64,000 nucleotides of DNA from NCBI RefSeq assembly GCF_008124885.1, contig NZ_VNHX01000001.1, forward strand, positions 186,001 to 250,000, in the 5' to 3' direction. The notes under the pieces are model-generated. The model was not told the origin of the DNA. It did not search any database and was given only the letters and a program-made list of their open reading frames with translations. The DNA comes from Sphingobacterium allocomposti. Lineage in GTDB: Bacteria > Bacteroidota > Bacteroidia > Sphingobacteriales > Sphingobacteriaceae. The position numbers were made by a program, and so were the translations under genes. Shown here in pieces: positions 17,691 through 26,638 of this stretch. Position 1 is the first letter of the stretch. The number at the start of each line of letters is the position of its first letter.

Positions 17691-18674
17691 CTACGTAAAC
17701 TGAAAATACAAAATGGTAGCAATAATCACCATATATAGAATTTCGTAGGTCCACTTCGATTTCGAATTGGTGAAGTAAAAAGCCAGATAGATTGCGATAG
17801 GAGGAGCGCAAAGCAGAAAGTGGTTAACGGTTATATGGTCGTTAAGATAGAATGATCCTAACGTCAATAGGATCATAAAAAATAGCAATTGAAAGGACTT
17901 ACGCAGGTGTACGACGCTCTTAAAGAAGTGATCTTTAAGAATGAATAGGAAGAACAGCAGGGCTACGAGCACCGGTACAACGACCAAATAATCATAGACG
18001 TTCAGGGACAATTCGGTAGGAAAGGAATAGCCCAACGGCTTGAATATAGCATAGAACTCCTGAAGTCTGCCGATCCAGTAATATATCACGCCAAGCAGAA
18101 AATAGATGGTCGAGAAACCTAATAAGGGGGTGAGCCATTCCCGCCAGTTAAACGGGCGGAAGATCACTAAGCTGATCCACAGCAGGAGCATCATCACCAT
18201 AAACGGAAAATAAATGAGACTCCCAATAGCAACGATCATTCCCAGATCATACATCAGTCCTTTGATTTCCTGCTGTTTGTAGATGTTAAACAGTTTGCCC
18301 AACATCCATATGGCAATGAAGTTGCATATCAGGGGCGGGGAGAGCACCAAAAACGGTGTAAACAAGCTGACCAGCGTCATGAACAGCAGTGCCGTGAGGA
18401 AGTTTGGCTTTCCCAAAAAGTTAAAGTGGTTGATAGTCCGGTTGAGAAAAAATGCCTGCAGCAACGTCAGGACCAGCGTTATCATCACATTTTCGCCCGG
18501 AGACAAGGAGCTGCCGATCTGTATACCGATCAAATTATTGACGGCTGGTTCAAAAAGAACCGGCGTTATCTGTTCAGGAAGATGCAGAAAGATGCCTAGG
18601 CACAATGCAAAGCCGACAATCGATACCGATACGATGTTGAAGGGAGTGAACTTTCGATGTTGGTTGATAATCAT
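17691..18674 (-). CDS. DUF6427 family polytopic membrane protein
   Basis: A 327-aa hydrophobic protein with about ten predicted membrane helices. Starts MIINQHRKFTPFNIV; recognisable segments are FLNRTINHFNFLGKPNFLTA, IFRPFNWREWLTPLLGF and FLLCAPPIAIYLAF. The pattern fits the Bacteroidota DUF6427 family, whose function is unknown. It lies downstream of the ccmB-ccmC-ccmD cluster with an 86-bp gap, but there is no direct evidence of a role in cytochrome biogenesis. Confidence 0.7.
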   Translation of the reverse strand: MIINQHRKFTPFNIVSVSIVGFALCLGIFLHLPEQITPVLFEPAVNNLIGIQIGSSLSPGENVMITLVLTLLQAFFLNRTINHFNFLGKPNFLTALLFMTLVSLFTPFLVLSPPLICNFIAIWMLGKLFNIYKQQEIKGLMYDLGMIVAIGSLIYFPFMVMMLLLWISLVIFRPFNWREWLTPLLGFSTIYFLLGVIYYWIGRLQEFYAIFKPLGYSFPTELSLNVYDYLVVVPVLVALLFFLFILKDHFFKSVVHLRKSFQLLFFMILLTLGSFYLNDHITVNHFLLCAPPIAIYLAFYFTNSKSKWTYEILYMVIIATILYFQFT

Positions 18675-18760
18675 TGCCGTGTTGCATAGGGGGCAGCGCG
18701 TGGGTCACTTTTTCATAAGAGCGTTGGCATCTTACGATGGCGCCCGCTAACGCCTTCCAA

Positions 18761-18958
18761 TTATTTTTCTAATTTGCTGATGCGTCTATCCAGCATAAAT
18801 AAGAATACGCCCAATACGATAAAGATAGTTAATACCACCAGTACCACGACGTATATTTTGCCCGAGCTACGGAGCGCGGTCGCCATTTCTATGTCGTCCT
18901 GCGCGAATACATGCAAGCTGGTAAGGAAAAGGAGTAATATTGCAACGATCTTCTTCAT
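18761..18958 (-). CDS. ccmD: CcmD family small membrane protein
   Basis: A 65-aa protein with a signal-like N-terminus (to about residue 19, HVFAQ), then one membrane helix (VVVLVVLTIFIVLGVFLFML) and a charged end (DRRISKLEK). CcmD stabilises the CcmC-haem-CcmE complex in cytochrome c maturation system I. The call rests on its position 15 bp after ccmC and on its size and topology. Confidence 0.75.
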   Translation of the reverse strand: MKKIVAILLLFLTSLHVFAQDDIEMATALRSSGKIYVVVLVVLTIFIVLGVFLFMLDRRISKLEK

Positions 18959-18973
18959 GATAATGTGTATGAA

Positions 18974-19639
18974 TTAGTCTAATAGGTTTCTTTTATTTTC
19001 AAGGAGACGCATACGGTAGCGCAACGTGCATATCCAGATACCGATAAGGATCCAGCCGGCAACAGCGGTATAGAAAACCGGCCGCATCTGATTATCCATG
19101 TCGAGGTCGCCGAATGTGCTGTTTCCGCCGCTACCGGGGTGTAGCGAATCTGTCAGTTTCGGTAAAATATACAATAGTACGACCATGACCGGAAAGGCGA
19201 AAATATTATATATCGCAGAGATTTTGGCCCGCTTCTGTTCTTCTTCCAGCGCGTTTCGTAGAACGAGGTAGGCCAGGTACATCAGCGTGGCGATTGCAGA
19301 GCCATTCAGCTTCGGATCGTTAGGCCAGGGGTCGCCCCACGTGATATTCGCCCACAGCATGCCTGTCAGCAGGCCCATGATACAGAAGACGATGCCTGTA
19401 TTTACAGCCTCGACCGCCAATAGGTCGTGCTCTTCCTTGCCGGAGCCGAGGTACTTTATGCTGTAAACGACAGAGATGAGGTATAAGGTAAGCATGGTGA
19501 ACCACATGGGGACGTGAAAATAGACGTTCCGAATGGTTTCATGTAGGATAGGTAACGTTGGTACCGGACCGAGGAATCCAGCGATAATACCCACGCCCAC
19601 CATTACTAGTCCCAGAATTTTCCACCAAGATTTTCTCAT
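18974..19639 (-). CDS. ccmC: Cytochrome c biogenesis haem-handling protein CcmC
   Basis: A 221-aa six-helix inner-membrane protein. It carries the WWD-type haem-binding loop as TWGDPWPNDPKLNG near 107-120 and the flanking histidine in YFHVPMWFT near 40-48. CcmC transfers haem to CcmE in the periplasm. It lies between ccmB (18 bp upstream) and ccmD (15 bp downstream). CcmA, CcmE, CcmF and CcmH are not in the window. Confidence 0.9.
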   Translation of the reverse strand: MRKSWWKILGLVMVGVGIIAGFLGPVPTLPILHETIRNVYFHVPMWFTMLTLYLISVVYSIKYLGSGKEEHDLLAVEAVNTGIVFCIMGLLTGMLWANITWGDPWPNDPKLNGSAIATLMYLAYLVLRNALEEEQKRAKISAIYNIFAFPVMVVLLYILPKLTDSLHPGSGGNSTFGDLDMDNQMRPVFYTAVAGWILIGIWICTLRYRMRLLENKRNLLD

Positions 19640-19657
19640 GTTCGAAAAGTTGAAGAA

Positions 19658-20317
19658 TTAATCTCGCCAAAGGTACGGAAATAACAACAAAGAAATTGTA
19701 ATCGTAATTACATTAATTGCCAGAAGGACGAGTATTTCGCCTGAGCTGGCCGTTCTGTCCAGTCCGTTTAGCGCATTTTGCGAGAGCTTAATCAACACAA
19801 TCAACAGGGGGACAATAACGGGGAAACTCAGCACTGCCATTAATGTGCTATTGTTGCCGGCTTTGGCGCTTATGCCCGATACCATGGTAAACACAGACGC
19901 GAAGCTTATGCTACCGAGCAATACAGCTAAAGTATAGAGCGCCGGATCGCCGACCGGATTGCTGAATGTGATTGAGTACGAAATGTAGGCAATGGTGGAA
20001 AGGAGGAGCATGACCAGCGCATTGTAGATAATTTTGGCCATGATAACAGCTTTGGGGCTGATGATTGTGTAATAATACAGCTGTCGATAGGGGCTCTCCT
20101 GCGTGAAACTCCGGCTGATCGCATTGATGCTGGCGAACAGTAAAATAATCCAGAAGAGCGCATTCCAAACAAGTGTATCTACGGATTTGAAAGCTTGGTA
20201 GCAAACAAACACCGTAGATAACACGTATAATAAAATTCCGTTGATGGCGTACTTTGAGCGCCATTCAAGAATAATATCTTTGTAGACTAATGTCCTTACT
20301 TCCTGGAGAATCGTCAT
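19658..20317 (-). CDS. ccmB: Haem exporter membrane subunit CcmB
   Basis: A 219-aa, six-helix ABC permease of cytochrome c maturation. It starts MTILQEVRTLVYKDIILEWR, a typical CcmB N-terminus, and contains RSFTQESPYRQLYYYTIISP and NPVGDPALYTLAVLLGSISF. The ATG at 20317 is preferred to an in-frame TTG nine bases earlier. With CcmA it drives the release of holo-CcmE from CcmC. No ccmA is adjacent, unlike the enterobacterial ccmABCDE order. Confidence 0.88.
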   Translation of the reverse strand: MTILQEVRTLVYKDIILEWRSKYAINGILLYVLSTVFVCYQAFKSVDTLVWNALFWIILLFASINAISRSFTQESPYRQLYYYTIISPKAVIMAKIIYNALVMLLLSTIAYISYSITFSNPVGDPALYTLAVLLGSISFASVFTMVSGISAKAGNNSTLMAVLSFPVIVPLLIVLIKLSQNALNGLDRTASSGEILVLLAINVITITISLLLFPYLWRD

Positions 20318-20375
20318 GCGATGCAAAGATACAAATACTTCGCGTCGAATGGCACGCGGTCTCCAACTTATGTGT

Positions 20376-20750
20376 TTAGGCGTTGTTGATCTCTGATTTC
20401 GCTTCAGCTAAAACATCATCCGCCTTATTGCTGGCACCGTTAGCTGCTTCAGATGCTCTGTCCGCCCATTTACTGGCTTTGTCCGACGCCGCGTCGATTG
20501 CATTCTTGCCGGCTTCTTTGGCTTTATCTTTTAGATTTTCAAGATCGGCCTTGGCAGACTTAGCCAATTTAGCGGCCCGCTTAGCTTCTTTTTCCGAAAG
20601 TTCTTTAATAGAATTGGTCAAGCTCTTAATGCCGTCGTTTGCCCGCTCAAGCTGACGTTTTCCGTCTTCTGTTCCTAACAAATAATATGCTGCTGTTCCT
20701 ACTGCTAAACCTAAAAGCGCAAATGCAACAAGTCCGTTCTTATTTTCCAT
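20376..20750 (-). CDS. YtxH domain-containing protein
   Basis: A 124-aa protein with one N-terminal membrane helix (LVAFALLGLAVGTAAYYLLG) followed by GTEDGKRQ and a long alanine/lysine-rich helix (KEAKRAAKLAKSAKADLENL, ASKWADRASEAANGASNKAD). This is the YtxH/gas-vesicle GvpP-like stress protein pattern. It is probably membrane-anchored with a cytoplasmic coiled coil; function unknown. It is monocistronic, between an ABC exporter and ccmB. Confidence 0.8.
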   Translation of the reverse strand: MENKNGLVAFALLGLAVGTAAYYLLGTEDGKRQLERANDGIKSLTNSIKELSEKEAKRAAKLAKSAKADLENLKDKAKEAGKNAIDAASDKASKWADRASEAANGASNKADDVLAEAKSEINNA

Positions 20751-20871
20751 GATTTATGCGTTTAATGTGTTTCAAATTCTACTTTTTAAAGTACTAACAA
20801 GGTACGGGGGAAAAGGTTTACAGAAAACGCGATTTAACAGAATTTTAACATGGGCGTGTAGGCAGTGTGTG

Positions 20872-22707
20872 CTAGACGGTGAGTTTCTGAGCAGACTGTA
20901 GCGAGTACAGGTGGTGATACAAGCCGCTGCCTTTGCTCATTAGTTCCACATGGTTGCCGGTTTCCGACACCCGACCATTTTCGATTACAACGATCTGGTC
21001 CGCATCCTTAATTGTGCTGAGCCGGTGCGCAATGATAACCGACGTTCGGTCGCGCATCAGTTCTTCGAGCGCAAGCTGAACCAAACGTTCCGATTCCGAA
21101 TCCAGCGAAGACGTGGCTTCGTCGAGAATAAGGATGGCGGGGTCTTTGAGTAAGGCTCTCGCTATGGCGATACGCTGCCGCTGTCCGCCCGACAGTTTTA
21201 CACCACGCTCGCCGACCAATGTGTCATAACCCTGTGGAAATGCCATAATAAAATCGTGCGCGTTGGCACGTTTGGCTGCCGTAATGACGTCTTCAGCCTC
21301 GGCATCCAATCGTCCGTATCCGATGTTCTCGCGGATAGTTCCCCCAAAGAGCAATACATCCTGAGGTACGATTGCCACCTGATTACGGATGTCTGTCAGC
21401 GAAAAGGAGGTGCTATCATGACCATCATAGGCTATAGTTCCGCCCGTAGGTTTGTAAAACTGCAGTATAAGCGAAGCAATGGTTGATTTTCCCGTACCGC
21501 TGGGGCCAACGAGAGCGAGCTTCTTTCCGGCATCTACATGAAACGAAATATCCTTTAAAATTGGGATGTCGCAACGGGACGGGTAAGCGAAATTGACATG
21601 GTCGAACGTCAACGAACCGTGTATGGGTTTACGAATCTCTTTATTCTCCTCCGCGATGACAATGGGTTCCTGCTCCTCGTCAAGTATCTCCAAGACACGT
21701 TCGCTGGCACCGATTGATCGCTGGATATTAGCATAAAGTTCCGGAAAGCTCCCCATTGACCCTGCGACAAACATCGAGTACAGGATATACGTGGTTAGAT
21801 CGCCAACGCTAATCTCTCCCTGTGAAACGAGAGACGCCCCATACCAGATCACGGTAATGACCGCGCCAAAAATACAGAAGATAATGAACGACGCAAAGAA
21901 ACCACGGTACGTGGCTCCTTTAACAGCCAGGCAGACGACGGCATCCAGCTTGTTTGCATACCGTTTTGTCTCGTAATATTCGTTGACGAAGGCCTTGACA
22001 TTACTAATGCCCAGTAAGGTCTCCTGTACAATGCTGTTGGAATCGGCGAGCTGGTCCTGTGCCTGCCGCGAAAGATTCCGTATAAAGCGCCCAAAAATCA
22101 TCGCTGTTATGACAATAATAGGCAGAATACACAGGTTCATCATCGCCAGTTTCGGCGAAACAAAGATCAGCAGACATACACCGAACGCCAGGCTTATTGT
22201 CTGGCGCAGCACTTCGGCAAGGGTCGTTGTCAGGGTGTCCTGTATCTGGGCAAGGTCCGCTGATAGGCGGCTGTTTAACTCACCCACGCGGCGATTGGCA
22301 AAAAACTCTGTCGGTAAGGTGATCAGTTTGTGGTATGTATCTTTACGGATCGTCGAGAGCGCCTTCTCCGCAATTTCCACGAATAGACGGATTCTTCCGA
22401 ACGAGATGATCGACTGAAATAGCAGAATGATCATGGAGATACCGCCTATACGTAACACGTCTGCCGGAAGCCAAGGATATGTTTGCCGGCCCTGTGCTGC
22501 GTCAATCATAGCGCCTAGCAGGGCGGGAAATGTCAGCATAGTCAGACTGGAAAGCGTCAAGAATACCATTCCCAAAATGAATTTCCCCCGATAGGGACGT
22601 AAGTAAGAAAATATTTTTAACGCCTTCTTAACTAGTTCTTTATTCAGTTTGGGTTTGGGTAAATCATCTGATTGGGTATTACCACTGTTCAATCGCGCTC
22701 TAGCCAT
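20872..22707 (-). CDS. ABC exporter, MsbA/multidrug type (fused TM-NBD)
   Basis: A 611-aa half-transporter that works as a homodimer. Residues about 45-330 are six membrane helices. The nucleotide-binding domain has Walker A GPSGTGKST, the Q-loop in VAIVPQDVLLFG, signature LSGGQRQR, Walker B AILILDEATSSLD and switch His in IIAHRLST. The domain order suits lipid A flippase MsbA or a multidrug exporter; sequence alone does not decide. The transcript ends 121 bp before the YtxH gene. Confidence 0.9.
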   Translation of the reverse strand: MARARLNSGNTQSDDLPKPKLNKELVKKALKIFSYLRPYRGKFILGMVFLTLSSLTMLTFPALLGAMIDAAQGRQTYPWLPADVLRIGGISMIILLFQSIISFGRIRLFVEIAEKALSTIRKDTYHKLITLPTEFFANRRVGELNSRLSADLAQIQDTLTTTLAEVLRQTISLAFGVCLLIFVSPKLAMMNLCILPIIVITAMIFGRFIRNLSRQAQDQLADSNSIVQETLLGISNVKAFVNEYYETKRYANKLDAVVCLAVKGATYRGFFASFIIFCIFGAVITVIWYGASLVSQGEISVGDLTTYILYSMFVAGSMGSFPELYANIQRSIGASERVLEILDEEQEPIVIAEENKEIRKPIHGSLTFDHVNFAYPSRCDIPILKDISFHVDAGKKLALVGPSGTGKSTIASLILQFYKPTGGTIAYDGHDSTSFSLTDIRNQVAIVPQDVLLFGGTIRENIGYGRLDAEAEDVITAAKRANAHDFIMAFPQGYDTLVGERGVKLSGGQRQRIAIARALLKDPAILILDEATSSLDSESERLVQLALEELMRDRTSVIIAHRLSTIKDADQIVVIENGRVSETGNHVELMSKGSGLYHHLYSLQSAQKLTV

Positions 22708-22921
22708 CCGTTACTTAAAATTTGCCAGCAAAAATACAGTATTATTTGACGTACCTTATCACTCTTGCGTCAAATTTTTTGCACGGAGGGGGAGCCAACG
22801 CCGGTCAATAGCCGTAAAGGAATGTGTTTAGGCAGCCCGTGGCCGATGGAGCAGGGGCTTTTTAAAAAAATGGCGGGTAGCATAGGGTTTGCTCGTGGCG
22901 TTCTTTCAAAAGTTGTTGTCT

Positions 22922-23299
22922 CTAATACTCTTTGTTAGGAAGATTTGCACGGCCCAGCTTTTTTAATTTTGCCTCAGTTATAACCATCAGAACAATCGAA
23001 TAGGTAAAGAACAAAACCATGGATAGTATTTCAATGAGATTTATATCTTTTATCTGCAATAAGGTCAAAGACAATATTTGGAATAGAATGATAAGGGGAA
23101 TTGCCAAAAGCCATTTCCCAAAGTAGAACCTTTGGGAAAAGTCCCAGTTTTCTTGATTTTTCATTGAATTGAACGTTCGATATCCCACAATGCCGTTGAT
23201 CTTCCTTTTGGGCAAAAAGTACATTAGCAAGGTCACAAAGCTGATGACCATATCACAGAAAAGAATGTCCATATAATCTTTAAAAAAAACTACTTCCAT
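22922..23299 (-). CDS. SdpI/YhfL family membrane protein
   Basis: A 125-aa protein with three membrane segments. The soluble loop KRKINGIVGYRTFNSMKNQE and NWDFSQRFYFGKW is the SdpI signature (a GxRT motif followed by a conserved Asn-Trp). Bacillus SdpI gives immunity to the SdpC toxin, but most SdpI homologues outside Firmicutes have no known toxin. None is seen here. Monocistronic, with an AT-richer composition than its neighbours. Confidence 0.8.
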   Translation of the reverse strand: MEVVFFKDYMDILFCDMVISFVTLLMYFLPKRKINGIVGYRTFNSMKNQENWDFSQRFYFGKWLLAIPLIILFQILSLTLLQIKDINLIEILSMVLFFTYSIVLMVITEAKLKKLGRANLPNKEY

Positions 23300-23446
23300 T
23301 TTTCGTCTTTATGGTTTCTAACTCCAAACTCGGGTGGGGGCCAGACGTGTTGGTTATATATAAACTAAAAGGCTGAGTTCCGTGGAAGAGGTCCGGCACT
23401 GCTGGTTGGGAGCTATCTAAGTTGTTAAACCTGTTTGAAGTAGCTT

Positions 23447-24007
23447 TTACGGTTTCTGCAGGTTATGTCTTAGTTTCCGATGATTGGTATATAGCGTATA
23501 AACAACGATGAGGAGTACAAAGACGATGGCCAGCAGCAGGTATGTCCAAAGGTGGTTGGCGTGATCTTCTTCGTCCATACCTGCGATCTGCGCGCGGAGC
23601 CGCTCATTTTCAAGCTGAAGCTTGGTTATGGTTTTCATATAGGCAGAAACCTGTTGGTCGTACTCTGCCGCTAATGCTTTATTACGGCTACTTTCAAAAT
23701 CTTTGATGTCCAGCAGCTTTTTCGTCTCAACGAAAATATTGTTGTCGGTTAAAACAATCTGCTGCAGGATGTCAATAGACCGTTGCATGTCGGCCTTGGT
23801 TTTGAATATGCCGAAGATGCCTGTTTTTTTCTGCAGACTGCTGTTGTAGTCGCCGAATCGCTTGCTGCGTTCTTCCAGAAGCGTATTCACCCGTTGTCTT
23901 TGCTGTTCGAAGCTCACCGTGTCCGGATCCATGGGTTGCCCGCCGTAAAGAGCTGTAATAAAGGCTGCGTTTAATACAAAAATTAGTAGAAGTGCAATTT
24001 TGTTCAT
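23447..24007 (-). CDS. Hypothetical exported coiled-coil protein with C-terminal membrane anchor
   Basis: A 186-aa protein that I do not recognise. It has a signal peptide (residues 1-20), a charged region with FGIFKTKADMQRSIDILQQI, a coiled coil around residues 110-145 (MKTITKLQLENERLRAQI), and one membrane helix (TYLLLAIVFVLLIVVYTLY) followed by a basic tail. The likely topology is a periplasmic coiled coil tethered to the inner membrane. The nearest minus-strand gene is the SAM hydrolase 113 bp upstream. Function unknown. Confidence 0.7.
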   Translation of the reverse strand: MNKIALLLIFVLNAAFITALYGGQPMDPDTVSFEQQRQRVNTLLEERSKRFGDYNSSLQKKTGIFGIFKTKADMQRSIDILQQIVLTDNNIFVETKKLLDIKDFESSRNKALAAEYDQQVSAYMKTITKLQLENERLRAQIAGMDEEDHANHLWTYLLLAIVFVLLIVVYTLYTNHRKLRHNLQKP

Positions 24008-24120
24008 CTCTCAATTCGCTTTGGTTCTGCTTTTTTCCTTTATCCCTCGGGGAGTCGGACTGTTTCGCTCTTTATGAAACGGGAGCGTCAAGTGACGTAT
24101 ATTCCGGTCGCATAACGCGG

Positions 24121-24906
24121 CTAACGGTCCAAAAATTCGATCATGATGATCTCGTCCTGATGAAGACCCAACAACCGGCTGGCATGTCCCTTGTTAATGG
24201 CAATCTCGAGAAAATTGCTGATCCCAAAAAGGCAAAGTTTTTCGCCCTCCGGAACCTCGTTGTAGTGCCAGCTTAGCTTGTTGATCGTCTCGTTGCGTTT
24301 AAAGTGCAGCCTAAAGCTGCGACCCTTTTGTACGTCATTAAACAGCTCCTTGCTGATATTGCTGATCACGTTGCCGAAGGAGTCTATATACGACACATGT
24401 CCCTTGATAATGTTGTTGTCTACCAGCGGTTGGACCATCACCTTCTTTAAAGGGCGCTCCATCGGCTGTCCAATTTCGGATAGCCGCCCCCCTTTAGCAA
24501 TGTGGCACGCCGCTTTCGTCAGAATGTCTGCCAGCGGAAAGTGCAAATAACGCAAGTCCTGCATGATGTCTATTTCGAAAAGTTCCTGAGGGGGCTTTTC
24601 GCCCAGAATAATGCTGAAGATACCATTGTCTGCGCCAACGAAGAAGTGGTCGTCGAATTTCATCATGGCATAATGTGAGCCTTCCTGAAACACGGTATCG
24701 ATACCGATGAGGTGAACCGTGCCTTTCGGAAAATAATGGAAGGCGTTTCGAAGGACAACGGCCGCACGCTGTATATCAAAAGAAGGGATCTCGTGGGTTA
24801 TGTCTACGAGCCGGACATCAGGCAATTGCGATATAATGCTACCTTTCAGCGCAGCCTGATAAAAGTCGCGATGTCCTAGATCTGTCGTTAGCGTAATTAC
24901 TCCCAT
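24121..24906 (-). CDS. SAM hydroxide adenosyltransferase (DUF62)
   Basis: A 261-aa enzyme that hydrolyses S-adenosylmethionine to adenosine and methionine, related to chlorinase/fluorinase. It starts MGVITLTTDLGHRDFYQAAL, with the conserved TDxGxxDxY-like segment. DITHEIPSFDIQRAA, GTVHLIGIDTVF, FFVGADNGIFS and YIDSFGNVISNIS are the other family motifs. It is divergent from phoH. A possible small gene overlaps its first 10 bp. Confidence 0.92.
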   Translation of the reverse strand: MGVITLTTDLGHRDFYQAALKGSIISQLPDVRLVDITHEIPSFDIQRAAVVLRNAFHYFPKGTVHLIGIDTVFQEGSHYAMMKFDDHFFVGADNGIFSIILGEKPPQELFEIDIMQDLRYLHFPLADILTKAACHIAKGGRLSEIGQPMERPLKKVMVQPLVDNNIIKGHVSYIDSFGNVISNISKELFNDVQKGRSFRLHFKRNETINKLSWHYNEVPEGEKLCLFGISNFLEIAINKGHASRLLGLHQDEIIMIEFLDR

Positions 24907-25079
24907 AGCGTACCTTCTAAAGATACTAAAATCTTAATGTGCTGATATACTTTTTTTAAACCTTCGTGAGCAGCGCCGTCAGTAACGCCGGTGAACATAT
25001 AGATGAAGGCCCGCTGTCCATAATAATGTATTAGACATAGTTCGTGATGTCCCTTTAAAACCGAGCATGAGCAGCCCAT
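24897..25079 (-). CDS. Possible small protein overlapping the SAM hydrolase start
   Basis: A 60-codon frame whose last 10 bp overlap the start of the SAM hydrolase gene. The C-terminal part (FTGVTDGAAHEGLKKVYQHI) looks like a real amphipathic protein, while the N-terminal part is rich in Cys and His and looks non-coding. It may be a short coupled gene beginning further in, or the 3' remnant of a longer gene. I do not recognise the family. Confidence 0.28.
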   Translation of the reverse strand: MGCSCSVLKGHHELCLIHYYGQRAFIYMFTGVTDGAAHEGLKKVYQHIKILVSLEGTLWE

Positions 25080-25641
25080 CCATCCTTGAATACTACAGCA
25101 ATGAATAAGCCAACATTTTCAGAAAAAAGGACTACAAAGTTAATAAAAGAAACGGCAATAATGTTCTTAAAAGCCTAAATAAATTCGCTGCGGTCTGTAG
25201 TATATTCTATCGGCAGGTTAAAAGAGCCCGTTGCGCATTGCGTCGCGTATTTGTTATTCGAACGCCCGGTTTCGACAGAGGCTGTACTGAGCCTGCCGAA
25301 GTGCTCAACCTGACATGGTCAGAAAGTACTGGTATCATTCAGAGCCTGTCGAAGGATGGACATGCTCTTTGATAGCCTTATCTGACATTGAAAATACCTA
25401 AAATGTCCAATTTTCGCCGACCATAGGCTAAGACATCATTATAGTTTGTACTTTTGACACGATGGCTTGCCCTCATCGCGAAAGTCCTGGCGACCGCGGA
25501 GCAGGCCGCTCTGACTCCCTGTCGGATAAACGGGGTGCACAACAGTGGATACGGTTAGAAAAAATGTGTAGGGGCAGGTAGGAGATATTGCATATAAACG
25601 GAAATTTATCTAAGTTTATTTCAGAATTTAAAAAGAGAAAT
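25080..25641. other. Intergenic region upstream of phoH with a decayed REP-like repeat
   Basis: About 560 bp without a convincing gene. Positions 25267-25370 carry REP-like sequence (GAGCCTGCCGAAG, CATTCAGAGCCTGTCGAAGG) related to the arrays at 55.8-56.6 kb. A -7-like TACTTTTG lies at 25449-25456, without a good -33 element. Confidence 0.5.
25267..25370 (+). repeat. REP-like element, degenerate
   Basis: Contains TTTCGACAGAGGCTG, GAGCCTGCCGAAGTGCTCA and TTCAGAGCCTGTCGAAGGAT, the same words as in the repeat blocks near 48.95, 50.75 and 56.5 kb. Arms pairing CTTCGAC-type and GTCGAAG-type segments would form imperfect hairpins. Confidence 0.6.
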
Positions 25642-26607
25642 TTGAGCGAAGTACTTATACATTTAGATGACGTCAATCTGATGACGTTATGGGGCCCTCA
25701 AAATGAACATTTTGAGCTTATCAAGCGAGGTTTTCCCAAGCTACGACTTGTGGCCCGTGGCAACGAACTGAAAGTGCTGGGGGAGGAGTCTGAGCAGGTC
25801 CGGTTTAAGGACGTGTTTCAGCGGATTCTAAGCCATATAGAACAGTTTCAGACACTGAACGTCAATGCGCTGGAGGATCTCGTCGGAGCGCCGGGAAAGG
25901 CCGAGCGAAAAGAGGAGAAGAAGGAAGGTGAGGCACCACAGGCCTTTAAAGGAGAACCCATCGTATACGGTCCCAACGGTATAATCGTGCGTGCCCGTAC
26001 ACCGAACCAGCGCCGTATGGTCGACAGCATAGCGAAGAACGACATCCTGTTTGCGATCGGGCCGGCCGGTACGGGAAAGACTTATACAGCCGTGGCGCTG
26101 GCCGTCCGCGCGTTGCGCAACAAGGAGATAAAAAGGATCATCTTAACCCGCCCGGCGGTAGAAGCGGGGGAGAACCTTGGTTTTCTTCCCGGCGATCTGA
26201 AAGAGAAAGTCGATCCATACCTGAGACCGCTGTATGACGCCTTGGATGATATGATTCCCGCAGAAAAGCTAAAGGACTATCTGGAGCGTAGAGTCATCGA
26301 GGTAGCCCCGCTGGCGTTTATGCGGGGCAGAACACTGGACAACTGCTTCGTAATTTTGGACGAAGCGCAAAATGCTACAGACATGCAGCTTAAGATGTTT
26401 TTAACCCGTATGGGACCGACGGCGAAATTTATAGTAACGGGCGATCTGACGCAGATCGATCTTCCAAAGAAGACACAGTCGGGCTTAGCAACTGCGGTAA
26501 AGCTGCTGGACAGCATTGAGGGCATCGAGATCATACATCTCAGCGGCTCCGATGTGGTGAGACACAAGTTGGTGAAACGTATACTGGAAGCTTACGGAGA
26601 TATTTAA
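25642..26607 (+). CDS. PhoH-family ATPase (PhoH-like, PhoL group)
   Basis: Cytoplasmic P-loop ATPase associated with RNA metabolism. Walker A is GPAGTGKT and Walker B is FVILDEAQNA; ILTRPAVEAGENLGFLPGDL and FMRGRTLDNC are further family motifs. There is no early ATG. An in-frame TTG at 25642 (followed by SEVLIHLDDVN) has AGAG upstream and matches the usual N-terminus of homologues as I know them. Another TTG at 25588 would add 18 residues (HINGNLSKFISEFKKRN) of doubtful status. From 25642 the protein is 321 aa. purC follows after 31 bp. Confidence 0.92.
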   Translation: MSEVLIHLDDVNLMTLWGPQNEHFELIKRGFPKLRLVARGNELKVLGEESEQVRFKDVFQRILSHIEQFQTLNVNALEDLVGAPGKAERKEEKKEGEAPQAFKGEPIVYGPNGIIVRARTPNQRRMVDSIAKNDILFAIGPAGTGKTYTAVALAVRALRNKEIKRIILTRPAVEAGENLGFLPGDLKEKVDPYLRPLYDALDDMIPAEKLKDYLERRVIEVAPLAFMRGRTLDNCFVILDEAQNATDMQLKMFLTRMGPTAKFIVTGDLTQIDLPKKTQSGLATAVKLLDSIEGIEIIHLSGSDVVRHKLVKRILEAYGDI

Positions 26608-26638
26608 TCAGAAAGAGCGTGCGGGGCACGAGTAAAAT

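Noticed and set aside
23447..24007. Assigning the 186-aa coiled-coil protein to a known envelope family
   Set aside because: Topology is clear, but no motif supports a named family.
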